This document shows, one piece after another, positions 17,606-26,574 of a stretch of 64,000 nucleotides of DNA. The first letter of the stretch is position 1. Every line of letters begins with the position of its first letter. Source of the stretch: Hyphomicrobiales bacterium. Lineage in GTDB: Bacteria > Pseudomonadota > Alphaproteobacteria > Rhizobiales > Rhizobiaceae. Under the pieces are notes generated by a model. It was not told where the DNA came from. It worked only from the letters and a program-made list of their open reading frames with translations, and ran no database searches. Location of the stretch: the NCBI GenBank assembly GCA_900467745.1, contig UBQW01000002.1, positions 39,144 to 103,143 on the forward strand, in the 5' to 3' direction. The translations under genes were made by a program, and so were the position numbers.

Positions 17606-18556
17606 TTACCGCGGCGGTTGCGACAGGAAGAAGTCGGCGATCGAGCGGCTGGCATCGATTTGCCGGCTGGTCACGCCGACGAACAGACGTCGCGCATATT
17701 GCACGCCGCCGGGCCAAGTATGGCCGCCGCCGGTAACCGTCAGGACCTCAACGGCGCCCGATGGTCGGCATCCGTCGTATCGCGTGGCGACGACGCGCGT
17801 GCGATCGAGTCGAGCGGTCGGAGCGAGCGGTGCCGATTTCCCTGGCAGAGCGCATCCATTGGTTCTGGCCCAGAACGCCGCCGTGTCGCGGACCGACAAG
17901 ACCTTGCCTCCTTCGCCCGCGCCCCCGAAATCGGCGACATCACCGCCCTTGAACGGCATGATTGGATCGGCCGTGCCGTCGATCTGCAATACGGCGACCG
18001 GACGTTCGGGGCGGCATTTCGCGGCTATGTCGCTTGGCAGTGTTCCGGCGACCGGTGCAATCGCGGCGATGCGTCGGGAGAGGTCGCAGCCGAGCCGTTC
18101 GGCAAACAGCGCGCCATTCGAGATGCCCGTCGCGTAGACGCGCTTGCTGTCGATGCCATAGCTCCGCTGCACCTGATTGATCAGCGCGGAGACGAAGCCG
18201 ACGTCGTTTTGAGGGTTGCGGATCGTCGAACGTCCGTCGTTCCAGTGCTTGTCGATGCCGTTGGGATAGGCAACGATAAAGCGTCGGCTGTCGGCGACGG
18301 CATCAAGACCGCTCAGCCGCCGCATGGCCGGTCCCTGCTGGCCGCCGCCGTGAAAGGCAAGCACCAGAGGAAAGCCACCTGGCGGGCGCGGGCCATCAGG
18401 CACATGCAGGGTGAAGCTGCGAACGGTGCTCCCGACCGTCACCTGGCCAGAAGGATCCGCCGCCGAGGCAGCGGACGCGACGGCGACACCGGCCAGAAGC
18501 GCGGCAAATCCAAGAATGATCCTGTGAGTGAGGGACCTGTAAAACGTACCAGTCAT
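17606..18556 (-). CDS. Secreted PHB-depolymerase/feruloyl-esterase-like hydrolase (LpqC type)
   Basis: An alpha/beta hydrolase of 316 residues with a Sec signal peptide (about 1-32, cleavage after ASA). It shows LAFHGGGQQGPAMRRLSGL (oxyanion region), nucleophile Ser in ATGISNGALFA (GxSxG), Asp in QIDGTADPIMPFKGG and His in GGGHTWPGG. The family includes poly(3-hydroxybutyrate) depolymerases and feruloyl or acetyl-xylan esterases; the true substrate cannot be told apart by eye. The ATG at 18556 is preferred because GGA lies about 8 nt upstream; an ATG four codons earlier (18568) is possible. The region before it is A+T-rich and probably holds its own promoter. Confidence 0.85.
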   Translation of the reverse strand: MTGTFYRSLTHRIILGFAALLAGVAVASAASAADPSGQVTVGSTVRSFTLHVPDGPRPPGGFPLVLAFHGGGQQGPAMRRLSGLDAVADSRRFIVAYPNGIDKHWNDGRSTIRNPQNDVGFVSALINQVQRSYGIDSKRVYATGISNGALFAERLGCDLSRRIAAIAPVAGTLPSDIAAKCRPERPVAVLQIDGTADPIMPFKGGDVADFGGAGEGGKVLSVRDTAAFWARTNGCALPGKSAPLAPTARLDRTRVVATRYDGCRPSGAVEVLTVTGGGHTWPGGVQYARRLFVGVTSRQIDASRSIADFFLSQPPR

Positions 18557-18740
18557 CTGAGTTTCCATAAAGTATTGAAATATAAGTAATATGAAATGAT
18601 CGCAGGCCGAAATTCTGGTGCTGCGGTCAGTGCCATCAGGCAAAAACGAAGTGAGCCGCCATTGCGGATAAACAATGACGGCTCCTGTTAAATTCGGGTG
18701 ATTTCGGACATTCGCGACAGACTGCCGCGGCGGGCCGATA

Positions 18741-19784
18741 TCAGATCGGCATCGGATATTCGCGATGCACTTTGTCGATCTCAGCAAGGATGTCGGCCGA
18801 AAGCTTGACGCCGGCCGCGTCTATATCGGTCGTCAGCTGCGCCATCGTCGTCGCGCCGATGATCGCAGACGTCATGAAGCGGCGCGTCAGGCAGAACGCG
18901 ATGGCCATGGCCGATGGGTCGAGGCCGTGGCGCTTGGCGATCTCGACGTAAGCCTTGGTCGGCGCTTCCTGCAACGGCTGCAGGCGTCCGCCGATGTCGC
19001 CGTTGATCGAGCCGCGCGAGCCACCGGGTACGGCGCCGCCGATATACTTGCCACTCAGGATGCCGCCGGCGAGCGGCGAGTAGGCGAGCAGGCCCACATC
19101 CTCATGGTGCGACATCTCCGCCATGTCGAGATCGTAGTGGCGATAGAGCAGGTTATACTCGTTCTGGATGCTGACGACGCGCGGCAGGCCGAGCTGCTCG
19201 GCGATCGTAAGATACTTCTGCGTGCCCCAGGTCGTCTCGTTGGAGAGGCCGATCGTCCGGATCTTGCCTTCCTTCACCAGTTCGCCAGCCGTTTCCAGGA
19301 TGTCGGTAATGTTGGCGACGGCCTTGGCGCGATCCTGCTTGAAGGGGTCGTAGTGCCAGTTCTGGCGGAAGTGGAAATGACCGCGAACCGGCCAATGGAT
19401 CTGGTAGAGATCGATATAGTCGGTCTTCAGCCGCTTCAGGCTGGCCTCGATCGCCAGTCGCATGTTCTTGGCATCGGCGCCTTCGCCGCCACGGATATAG
19501 GAACGACCGGGGCCGGCAACCTTGGAGGCGAGGACGATATCCTTGCGCTTGCCCGTCTTCTCAAGCCAGGTGCCGATATAGTCTTCGGTCAGGCCCTGGG
19601 TCTCGGGGCCAACGGGCGTGGTCGGATAAAGCTCGGCGGTGTCGAAGAAGTTGACGCCCTTTTCGAACGCATAGTCCATCTGCGCGTGCGCTTCCGCCTC
19701 GGTGTTCTGCGTGCCCCAGGTCATGGTGCCAAGGCAGATTTCGGACACCGAAATATCGGTGCGGCCAAGTTTCTTATGCTTCAT
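18741..19784 (-). CDS. Aldo/keto reductase (Tas-like)
   Basis: NADPH-dependent oxidoreductase of 347 residues with the TIM-barrel aldo/keto reductase fold. The tetrad is visible: Asp and Tyr in NFFDTAELYP, Lys in VLASKV and His in LYQIHWP. The insert PTTPVGPETQGLTEDYIGTWL and overall length match the Tas-like subgroup. Substrate unknown. It is separated by about 180 bp from the esterase downstream and diverges from fabD across a 207-bp region. Confidence 0.92.
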   Translation of the reverse strand: MKHKKLGRTDISVSEICLGTMTWGTQNTEAEAHAQMDYAFEKGVNFFDTAELYPTTPVGPETQGLTEDYIGTWLEKTGKRKDIVLASKVAGPGRSYIRGGEGADAKNMRLAIEASLKRLKTDYIDLYQIHWPVRGHFHFRQNWHYDPFKQDRAKAVANITDILETAGELVKEGKIRTIGLSNETTWGTQKYLTIAEQLGLPRVVSIQNEYNLLYRHYDLDMAEMSHHEDVGLLAYSPLAGGILSGKYIGGAVPGGSRGSINGDIGGRLQPLQEAPTKAYVEIAKRHGLDPSAMAIAFCLTRRFMTSAIIGATTMAQLTTDIDAAGVKLSADILAEIDKVHREYPMPI

Positions 19785-19991
19785 TGGGGAGCCTTAATCG
19801 TGATCTTAAAAGAAAGAGGTCTTGGAAGGACGGCGCGAATTTAGGCCGGAATTGAGCAAGCGCAAGAGCAAAAGTGCTGCTTTGTTGCAGTCGCGAAAGC
19901 CTTGGAACGCAGGCCTCCGGTACTTGACTCTCAGGGAAAGAATGTCAATTGGAGGCGAAATGACCGCGGGTCCATATAAAAAGGACATAGG

Positions 19992-20936
19992 ATGACCATC
20001 GCTTTCACGTTCCCTGGCCAGGGCAGTCAGGCCGTCGGCATGGGCAAGGATCTTGCCGAGAATTTTGCCGAAGCGCGCGCCGTTTTTGCAGAGGTCGATG
20101 ACGCTCTCGGCGAGAAGCTGTCCGAGACCATGTTCAACGGTCCGGAAGAGACGCTGACGCTGACCGCCAATGCGCAGCCGGCGCTGATGGCCGTGTCGAT
20201 GGCCGTCATCCGTGTGCTCGAAGCCAAGGGCGTCGATCTCAAGGCCAAGGTTTCCTACGTCGCCGGCCACTCGCTCGGCGAATACTCCGCTCTCTGTGCC
20301 GCCGGCATGTTCTCGATCGCCGATACGGCGCGCCTCCTGCGCATCCGCGGCAACGCGATGCAGGCGGCCGTCCCCGTCGGCGTCGGCGCCATGGCCGCCA
20401 TCATCGGCCTCGAACATGCCGATGTGATCGCCGTCTGCGAGGAAGCCTCGGCTCTCGGCGCCTGCCAGATCGCCAACGACAATGGCGGCGGCCAGATCGT
20501 GATTTCGGGTGAGAAGGCGCCGGTCGAAAAGGCTGCTGCCATCGCCACCGAAAAGGGCGCCAAGCGCGCGATCCTGCTGCCGGTCTCCGCGCCATTCCAT
20601 TCCGCGCTGATGGCGCCGGCGGCTGACGCGATGCGCGAAGCGCTGGCGGGTGTCGCGAAGTCGAACCCGGTCGTGCCCGTCATCGCAAACGTGCGCGCCG
20701 CGCCCGTCACCGACGCTGACGAAATCGCCAAGCTGCTCGTCGAGCAGGTCACCGGCCAGGTTCGCTGGCGCGAAACGGTCGAGTGGTTCGCGGCAAACGG
20801 CGTGACGACGCTTTACGAACTCGGCGCCGGCAAGGTCCTGACCGGCCTCGCGCGCCGTATCGACAAGAACGTGACCGGCATCTCGGTCAACTCGCCGGCT
20901 GATATCGACGCGGCGGTTGCCGCTCTTCTGGCCTGA
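19992..20936 (+). CDS. fabD: Malonyl-CoA:ACP transacylase
   Basis: Moves the malonyl group from CoA to ACP to supply fatty acid elongation. The 314-residue protein has FTFPGQGSQ (5-13), the active-site GHSLGEYSA with Ser94, and the second catalytic His203 in PFHS. The ATG is preceded by AAGGACATAGG. First gene of a fabD-fabG-acpP-fabF cluster on the plus strand, with fabG 29 bp downstream. The upstream region has TTGACT (19924-19929) but no matching -10 that I trust. Confidence 0.97.
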   Translation: MTIAFTFPGQGSQAVGMGKDLAENFAEARAVFAEVDDALGEKLSETMFNGPEETLTLTANAQPALMAVSMAVIRVLEAKGVDLKAKVSYVAGHSLGEYSALCAAGMFSIADTARLLRIRGNAMQAAVPVGVGAMAAIIGLEHADVIAVCEEASALGACQIANDNGGGQIVISGEKAPVEKAAAIATEKGAKRAILLPVSAPFHSALMAPAADAMREALAGVAKSNPVVPVIANVRAAPVTDADEIAKLLVEQVTGQVRWRETVEWFAANGVTTLYELGAGKVLTGLARRIDKNVTGISVNSPADIDAAVAALLA

Positions 20937-20965
20937 TTGATTTAACGATTACAAGGAATTCTTCC

Positions 20966-21703
20966 ATGCTCGATCTCTCCGGCCGCAAGGCTCTGGTAAC
21001 TGGTGCCTCTGGCGGCATCGGCGAAGAAATCGCCCGCATCCTGCACAAGCAGGGCGCCATCGTCGGCCTGCATGGCACTCGCGTCGAAAAGCTCGAGGCG
21101 CTGGCCAATGAACTCGGCGACCGCGTCAAGATCTTCCCGGCGAACCTTGCCGATCGCGACGAAGTCAAGGCGCTCGGCGTTAAGGCTGAAGCTGAACTCG
21201 ACGGCGTCGACATTCTCGTCAACAATGCCGGCATCACCAAGGACGGCCTCTTCGTGCGCATGTCGGACGAGGACTGGGACAGCGTCATCGAAGTCAACCT
21301 GACCTCGATGTTCCGCCTGACCCGCGAGTTGACGCATCCGATGATGCGCCGCCGCTATGGCCGCATCATCAACATCACGTCGATCGTCGGCGTCACCGGT
21401 AATCCCGGCCAGGCCAACTATTGCGCTTCCAAGGCCGGCATGATCGGCTTCACCAAGTCGCTGGCGCAGGAGATCGCGACCCGCAACGTGACGGTCAATT
21501 GCGTGGCTCCGGGCTTCATCGAAAGCGCGATGACGGGCAAGCTGAACGACAAGCAGAAGGACGCGATCATGGGCGCGATCCCGATGAAGCGCATGGGCAC
21601 CGGCGCCGAAGTGGCATCTGCGGTTGCTTACCTGGCTTCGTCGGAAGCGGCCTACATGACGGGCCAGACTTTGCATGTAAACGGCGGCATGGCCATGATC
21701 TGA
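20966..21703 (+). CDS. fabG: 3-oxoacyl-ACP reductase
   Basis: NADPH-dependent reduction of beta-ketoacyl-ACP. The 245-residue SDR has TGASGGIG (12-19), NNAG (86-89), and the catalytic triad Ser139, Tyr152 and Lys156 (NYCASK). The C-terminal YMTGQTLHVNGGMAMI is the FabG ending. A good Shine-Dalgarno (AAGGA) precedes the ATG. It lies between fabD and acpP; the 291 bp after it hold a probable separate acpP promoter. Confidence 0.97.
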   Translation: MLDLSGRKALVTGASGGIGEEIARILHKQGAIVGLHGTRVEKLEALANELGDRVKIFPANLADRDEVKALGVKAEAELDGVDILVNNAGITKDGLFVRMSDEDWDSVIEVNLTSMFRLTRELTHPMMRRRYGRIINITSIVGVTGNPGQANYCASKAGMIGFTKSLAQEIATRNVTVNCVAPGFIESAMTGKLNDKQKDAIMGAIPMKRMGTGAEVASAVAYLASSEAAYMTGQTLHVNGGMAMI

Positions 21704-21765
21704 AACGGAAAACTGGCTTTCGGGCCGTTTTTCCCCGCAATAGCCTGTTCACCAACGCTATGGGG

Positions 21766-21827
21766 TTGATTTTCTGGCTTTGCGGCAGACATAAACCGTG
21801 TTAATCGGGCCATGACTGTGAACAGTC
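21766..21827 (+). promoter_or_regulatory. Predicted acpP promoter and palindrome
   Basis: In the 291-bp fabG-acpP gap, TTGATT (21766-21771) is followed after 18 nt by CATAAA (21790-21795). Just downstream lies the palindrome GACTGT-GA-ACAGTC (21814-21827). acpP is usually expressed far more strongly than its neighbours, so a private promoter is expected. A weak stem AAACGG/CCGTTT (21703-21730) followed by T5 may end part of the fabG transcript. Motif reading only. Confidence 0.4.
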
Positions 21828-21994
21828 TCCCGAGAAAGAAGACGGACCGGCGGGCTTTCCAAGCAAGCCTGGGACATCTCTGGTAGCCGGGTACAACGAG
21901 TTTGCCGAAGGTGGCTTTAGGGCGCCGCAGGCTGAAACAGGGTAGGGTGCCATAAAGGCTCTCTGATCAGGATTATAAGGTCGAGGAAACCGAC

Positions 21995-22231
21995 ATGAGC
22001 GATATCGCAGAACGCGTAAAGAAAATTGTTATTGATCATCTTGGCGTCGACGCCGACAAGGTTGTCGAAGGCGCAAGCTTCATCGACGATCTGGGCGCTG
22101 ACTCGCTCGACACCGTCGAACTGGTCATGGCGTTCGAAGAAGAATTCGGCGTTGAAATTCCTGACGACGCTGCGGACTCGATCCTGACGGTCGGCGACGC
22201 CGTTAAGTTTATCGAAAAGGCCCAGGCTTAA
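21995..22231 (+). CDS. acpP: Acyl carrier protein
   Basis: Carries growing acyl chains on a phosphopantetheine arm attached to Ser37 in the [18 protein letters not shown] motif. The 78-residue, strongly acidic protein has canonical length and sequence. GAGGAAA precedes the ATG. It is followed directly by a strong intrinsic terminator, so part of its transcript is probably monocistronic. Confidence 0.98.
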   Translation: MSDIAERVKKIVIDHLGVDADKVVEGASFIDDLGADSLDTVELVMAFEEEFGVEIPDDAADSILTVGDAVKFIEKAQA

Positions 22232-22247
22232 TCCTGAGCACTTTAGA

Positions 22248-22275
22248 AAGGGCGGACCCGGAGTCCGCCCTTTTT
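22248..22275 (+). terminator. Intrinsic terminator after acpP
   Basis: Perfect 10-bp stem AAGGGCGGAC / GTCCGCCCTT with loop CCGGA, ending in a T5 run. It stands 16 bp after acpP and about 50 bp before fabF, so it should strongly reduce read-through into fabF. Confidence 0.85.
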
Positions 22276-22324
22276 ATTTCTGGCATGGTCTCCATAGAAC
22301 ACAAAAGGCGGGGGAATGCAGTCG

Positions 22325-23587
22325 ATGAGACGGGTGGTTATTACGGGCACTGGCATGGTGTCTCCCTTGGGATGCGGCACGGAAGTGACCTGGGCTCGCC
22401 TGCTGGCGGGTGAAAACGGCGCACGCCTCGTGACCGAGTTCGAAGTCGATGACCTTCCGGCCAAGATCGCATGCCGTATCCCTGTCGGCGATGGCACCGG
22501 CGGCACCTTCAATCAGGATGATTGGATGGAGCCCAAGGAACAGCGCAAGGTCGATCCCTTCATCATCTATGGCATGGCCGCGGCCGACATGGCGCTCAAC
22601 GATGCCAACTGGCATCCCGAGAGCGACGAAGACCAGATTGCCACCGGCGTCCTCATCGGCTCCGGCATTGGCGGCATCGAAGGCATCGTTGAAGCGGGCT
22701 ACACGCTGCGCGACAAGGGCCCGCGCCGCATTTCTCCATTCTTCATTCCCGGCCGTCTGATCAACCTCGTATCCGGCCAGGTCTCGATCCGTCACAAGCT
22801 GCGCGGCCCGAACCACTCCGTCGTTACCGCCTGCTCGACCGGTGCGCACGCCATTGGCGATGCTGCCCGTCTGATCGCTTTCGGCGATGCCGATGTCATG
22901 GTCGCCGGTGGCACCGAATCGCCGGTCAGCCGCATCTCGCTCGCCGGTTTCGCGGCCTGCAAGGCGCTGTCCACGCAGCACAACGACGACCCCACCAAGG
23001 CCTCGCGCCCCTACGACAAGGACCGTGACGGCTTCGTCATGGGCGAGGGCGCCGGCATCGTCGTTCTCGAAGAGCTCGAACATGCCCTGGCGCGCGGCGC
23101 ACGGATCTACGCCGAAGTCGTCGGCTACGGCCTGTCGGGCGACGCCTACCACATCACCGCGCCGTCGGAAGACGGCGAAGGCGCCGGCCGCTGCATGGCG
23201 ATGGCGCTGAAGCGCGCTGGCCTGACGCCTGCCGATATCGACTACATCAACGCGCACGGCACATCGACCATGGCTGACACGATCGAGCTCGGCGCTGTCG
23301 AGCGTCTGGTCGGCGATGCCGCGTCGAAGATCTCCATGTCCTCGACCAAGTCCGCCACCGGTCACCTTCTGGGCGCTGCGGGCGCGATCGAGGCGATCTT
23401 CGCGACGCTGTCGATCCGTGACAACGTCGTGCCGCCGACACTCAATCTCGACAACCCCGAGCGCGAGACGAAGATCGATCTCGTCCCGCACAAGGCGCGT
23501 CAACGGGAAGTGAACGTGGCGCTGTCGAATTCCTTTGGATTCGGCGGTACAAACGCATCGCTGGTGCTGCGCCGCTACGTCGCCTGA
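22325..23587 (+). CDS. fabF: 3-oxoacyl-ACP synthase II
   Basis: Condenses malonyl-ACP with acyl-ACP in chain elongation. The 420-residue protein has the catalytic triad: Cys170 in VVTACSTGAH, His in NAHGTSTMADTIE (about 310) and His in KSATGHLLGAAG (about 346). The C-terminal SFGFGGTNASLVL is canonical. Two ATGs lie close together; I choose 22325 because the GGGGGA tract ends 9 nt before it, whereas it abuts the ATG at 22316. It is followed by mltG as in many proteobacteria. Confidence 0.96.
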   Translation: MRRVVITGTGMVSPLGCGTEVTWARLLAGENGARLVTEFEVDDLPAKIACRIPVGDGTGGTFNQDDWMEPKEQRKVDPFIIYGMAAADMALNDANWHPESDEDQIATGVLIGSGIGGIEGIVEAGYTLRDKGPRRISPFFIPGRLINLVSGQVSIRHKLRGPNHSVVTACSTGAHAIGDAARLIAFGDADVMVAGGTESPVSRISLAGFAACKALSTQHNDDPTKASRPYDKDRDGFVMGEGAGIVVLEELEHALARGARIYAEVVGYGLSGDAYHITAPSEDGEGAGRCMAMALKRAGLTPADIDYINAHGTSTMADTIELGAVERLVGDAASKISMSSTKSATGHLLGAAGAIEAIFATLSIRDNVVPPTLNLDNPERETKIDLVPHKARQREVNVALSNSFGFGGTNASLVLRRYVA

Positions 23588-23704
23588 GACTGACCCACGA
23601 CGTCCGCAACGGGCAGGGCAGTCCAATCCGATGGCTGCCCACCCGCATTTCGCCGCATTGCTTCGCAAGAAGCAGCTTTTGGGGCCAAATTTAGAGGATT
23701 GCCG

Positions 23705-24940
23705 GTGAGCGATACGAACCAGAGCAACGACACGACCGGCCAGCAGGGCCAGCAGTCGCAGAGTGGCCCGATCATTCCGAAATCGCCAACCGAAGCGCTG
23801 CGCCCTGAGCGCGTGCCGGAGCCGCCGAAGCGCTCCAAGAAGGCCAGAAGCCAGGTCGTCATTTTCCTGAACTTCCTGATGACGCTGGTGGTGCTCGGCT
23901 GCGCCGCCGCCGTCGTCGTCTTCTATTATGCGATTTCCACCTACCAGAGCCCCGGTCCGCTGGAGGCCAACACCAATTTCATCGTGCGCAACGGCGCAGG
24001 GATCACCGAGATCGCGTTCAATCTGGAGCGCAACAATATCATCTCCGATGGACGCGTCTTCCGCTATCTCACCGCCACCCATCTGAACGATGGCGAAAGC
24101 CTCAAGGCCGGTGAGTACGAGATCAAGGCGCATGCCTCGATGAACGAGATCATGGAACTGCTGAAATCCGGCAAGTCCATCCTCTATTCGATCTCCTTCC
24201 CCGAGGGCCTGAGCGTCCGCCAGATGTTCAACCGCATGAACGAGGATCAGGTGCTTGAGGGCGACCTCCCGACGGTCCTGCCGGCCGAGGGCAGCCTGCG
24301 CCCGGATACCTACAAGTTCTCGCGCGGCACCAAGCGCGCCGAGATCATCGAGCAGATGGCTGCTGCCCAGCAGAAGCTCGTGGACCAGATCTGGGACAAG
24401 CGCGATCCCTCGCTGCCCTTCAAGTCGAAGGACGAGATGATCGTGCTCGCCTCCATCGTCGAAAAGGAAACCGGCGTTCCAGACGAGCGCGCCCATGTGG
24501 CCTCGGTCTTCCTGAACCGCTTGGGCAAGGGCATGCGCCTACAGTCGGACCCGACGATCATCTACGGATTGTTCGGCGGCGACGGCAAGCCGGCCGACCG
24601 GCCGATCTACCAGTCGGACCTGAAGAAAGAGACGCCCTTCAACACCTACGTGATCAAGGGCCTGCCGCCGACGCCGATCGCCAATCCCGGCCGCGATGCG
24701 CTCGAGGCCGTCGCCAATCCGTGGAAGACGCAGGACCTTTACTTCGTGGCCGATGGCACGGGTGGCCATGTCTTCGCCGCCACGCTTGAGGACCACAACG
24801 CCAATGTCCGGCGCTGGCGCAAGCTGGAAGCCGATAAGGGCGCCGATCCGAATATCGCGGTCGACGGGCAGCCCGATGCGGCAACGCCCGCCGATGCGCC
24901 GGCAGCGCCCGCTCCGGCTCCGAAGAAAAAGAGAAACTGA
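23705..24940 (+). CDS. mltG: Endolytic peptidoglycan transglycosylase MltG
   Basis: Inner-membrane lytic transglycosylase that cuts nascent glycan strands and sets their length. The 411-residue protein has a cytoplasmic polar N-terminus, one transmembrane segment (about 50-76), a LysM-like part, and the YceG catalytic domain with the essential Glu near residue 253 in LASIVEKET followed by VFLNRLGKGMRLQSDPTIIYG. The C-terminus is an Ala/Pro-rich tail ending in KKKRN. The GTG at 23705 is chosen because AGAGGA lies 6 nt upstream; a TTG six bases earlier has no room for a ribosome site. Confidence 0.94.
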   Translation: MSDTNQSNDTTGQQGQQSQSGPIIPKSPTEALRPERVPEPPKRSKKARSQVVIFLNFLMTLVVLGCAAAVVVFYYAISTYQSPGPLEANTNFIVRNGAGITEIAFNLERNNIISDGRVFRYLTATHLNDGESLKAGEYEIKAHASMNEIMELLKSGKSILYSISFPEGLSVRQMFNRMNEDQVLEGDLPTVLPAEGSLRPDTYKFSRGTKRAEIIEQMAAAQQKLVDQIWDKRDPSLPFKSKDEMIVLASIVEKETGVPDERAHVASVFLNRLGKGMRLQSDPTIIYGLFGGDGKPADRPIYQSDLKKETPFNTYVIKGLPPTPIANPGRDALEAVANPWKTQDLYFVADGTGGHVFAATLEDHNANVRRWRKLEADKGADPNIAVDGQPDAATPADAPAAPAPAPKKKRN

Positions 24941-24957
24941 TAATATCGGAGGCTTCC

Positions 24958-25845
24958 ATGGCTTTGCAGTCCATGACGGGTTTTGCGCGGCGCGAAGGCA
25001 CCACCGATCGCTGGCGCTGGGCCTGGGAGCTGCGCTCGGTAAACGGCAAGGGCCTGGATATCCGCCTGCGCCTGCCGCCGGGCCTCGAGCGGCTGGAAAA
25101 CGACGTCAAGCGCCTGGCGGGCGAGCAGTTCAGCCGCGGCAACATGCAGGTGTCGCTCTCCGTCTCATCGCCCGAAAGCCGCGTCGAGACCGTCCTCAAC
25201 CAGGAAGCGCTTGCCGCTGTTCTGTCGCTGCGCGATCAGCTGGCTGATATCATCGATCCGGCGCCGTTGAAGCTCGATACGCTTCTCGGCATCCGCGGCA
25301 TCGTCGATTTCCGCGAGACCGAGGATAGCCCGGAAGCCATTGCCGCGCGCGACGCCGAGATCATGAATGGCCTTTCGCTGGCGCTGACCGATCTCCGGCA
25401 TATGCGCGAGCAGGAGGGGGCGGCGCTTTCCCGCGTGCTCCTCGACCAGGTGGCGATCATCGAGCGTCTGACTGGTGTCGTGGAAAGCGATCCGTCGCGC
25501 TCGCCGCGCGAGATCGCGACGCGGCTTGCGGCCCAGGTGGCGATGCTGATGGATGCATCCGGCAAGTTCGATCAGGACAGGCTCCACGCCGAGGCGGCGA
25601 TCCTGGCGACCAAGGCCGATCTGCGCGAAGAGATCGACCGCCTGAAGGCACACGTGGCCGCCGCGCGCGACCTGCTCGCCAAGGGCGGCCCTATCGGTCG
25701 AAAGCTCGATTTCCTTGCACAGGAATTTAACCGGGAATCGAATACAATATGCTCGAAGTCCAATGCGGCCGCGGTGACAGCGGCCGGTATTGAGTTGAAA
25801 GTGGTCATCGATCAGTTCCGCGAGCAAGTTCAGAATTTGGAGTGA
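24958..25845 (+). CDS. yicC: YicC family protein (putative endoribonuclease/stress protein)
   Basis: A 295-residue cytoplasmic protein with the YicC N-terminal block (MALQSMTGFARREG...WAWELRSVNGKGLDIRLRLPPGLERLE) and the C-terminal DUF1732 block (ELREEIDRLKAHV-like, then GPIGRKLDFLAQEFNRESNTICSKSN). Relatives have been linked to RNA turnover and stationary-phase survival. It sits between mltG and gmk, 17 bp and 3 bp away, so the three genes are probably cotranscribed; the yicC-gmk pairing is widely conserved. Confidence 0.92.
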   Translation: MALQSMTGFARREGTTDRWRWAWELRSVNGKGLDIRLRLPPGLERLENDVKRLAGEQFSRGNMQVSLSVSSPESRVETVLNQEALAAVLSLRDQLADIIDPAPLKLDTLLGIRGIVDFRETEDSPEAIAARDAEIMNGLSLALTDLRHMREQEGAALSRVLLDQVAIIERLTGVVESDPSRSPREIATRLAAQVAMLMDASGKFDQDRLHAEAAILATKADLREEIDRLKAHVAAARDLLAKGGPIGRKLDFLAQEFNRESNTICSKSNAAAVTAAGIELKVVIDQFREQVQNLE

Positions 25846-25848
25846 ACA

Positions 25849-26529
25849 ATGAGCCCGACCCCGTCGAGCCCCCCAACGTCGAGCAGCCCAACCGTGATCC
25901 CCCGTCGCGGGCTGATGCTTGTCCTGTCCTCGCCCTCGGGCGCCGGCAAGTCGACCATCGCGCGCAATCTCCTGGAGCGCGATCGCAGCCTTGAAATCTC
26001 GGTCAGTGTGACGACGCGCCAGCGCCGCCCGAGCGAGATTGCCGGCACACACTACCATTTCATCACCATTCCCCAGTTCGAGCGCATGCGCGACAGCGGC
26101 GAGCTGCTCGAATGGGCGGAGGTGCATGGCAATTTCTACGGCACGCCGCGCGAGCCGGTGGAGGCCGCCATGGCCGATGGCCGCGACATGCTGTTTGATA
26201 TCGATTGGCAGGGCGCGCTGCAGCTGCAGGAAAAGATGAAGGCCGATATCGTATCGATCTTCGTGCTGCCGCCGACCATGACCGAGCTCCAGTCGCGCTT
26301 GCATCGCCGTGCCGAGGACTCCGAAGAGGTGATCGCGACGCGCTTGGCCAATTCCCGCGCCGAGATCGCCCACTGGCGCGAATATGATTATGTGATTGTC
26401 AACGACGACCTGAACACCGCCTTTGAGGCCGTTCAGTCGATCGTGCGCGCCGAACGCCTTCGCCGCGATCGCCGCCATGGCATGTTCGACTTCGTGACCG
26501 GCCTGATCGAAGAGACGCCGGTTCTCTAA
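25849..26529 (+). CDS. gmk: Guanylate kinase
   Basis: Phosphorylates GMP to GDP. The 226-residue protein has a Ser/Pro-rich N-terminal lead (1-20), the P-loop [10 protein letters not shown] (27-36), the GMP-binding [12 protein letters not shown] and GTHYHF segments, [13 protein letters not shown], and LFDIDWQGA. The lead is somewhat longer than in E. coli but shared by rhizobia. The last gene of the fab-mltG-yicC-gmk run; it converges with pstB across a stem-loop. Confidence 0.97.
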   Translation: MSPTPSSPPTSSSPTVIPRRGLMLVLSSPSGAGKSTIARNLLERDRSLEISVSVTTRQRRPSEIAGTHYHFITIPQFERMRDSGELLEWAEVHGNFYGTPREPVEAAMADGRDMLFDIDWQGALQLQEKMKADIVSIFVLPPTMTELQSRLHRRAEDSEEVIATRLANSRAEIAHWREYDYVIVNDDLNTAFEAVQSIVRAERLRRDRRHGMFDFVTGLIEETPVL

Positions 26530-26534
26530 ACACT

Positions 26535-26558
26535 ACGCCGGCACTTTCGCGCCGGCGT
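26535..26558. terminator. Stem-loop between convergent gmk and pstB
   Basis: Perfect 8-bp stem ACGCCGGC / GCCGGCGT with an 8-nt loop in the 45-bp gap between the two converging stops. No clear T-run on either side; probable bidirectional transcript end. Confidence 0.5.
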
Positions 26559-26574
26559 CAGTCCTATACGATGA

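Noticed and set aside
17344..17655. Short minus-strand frames between rpsF and the esterase gene
   Set aside because: No Shine-Dalgarno, no similarity that I recognise, and they run into the end of the esterase gene in another frame.
22274..24496. A 740-codon open frame on the minus strand opposite fabF and mltG
   Set aside because: It is a G+C-driven antisense frame, spans two clearly coding genes and their gap, and has a low-complexity charged sequence without any domain.
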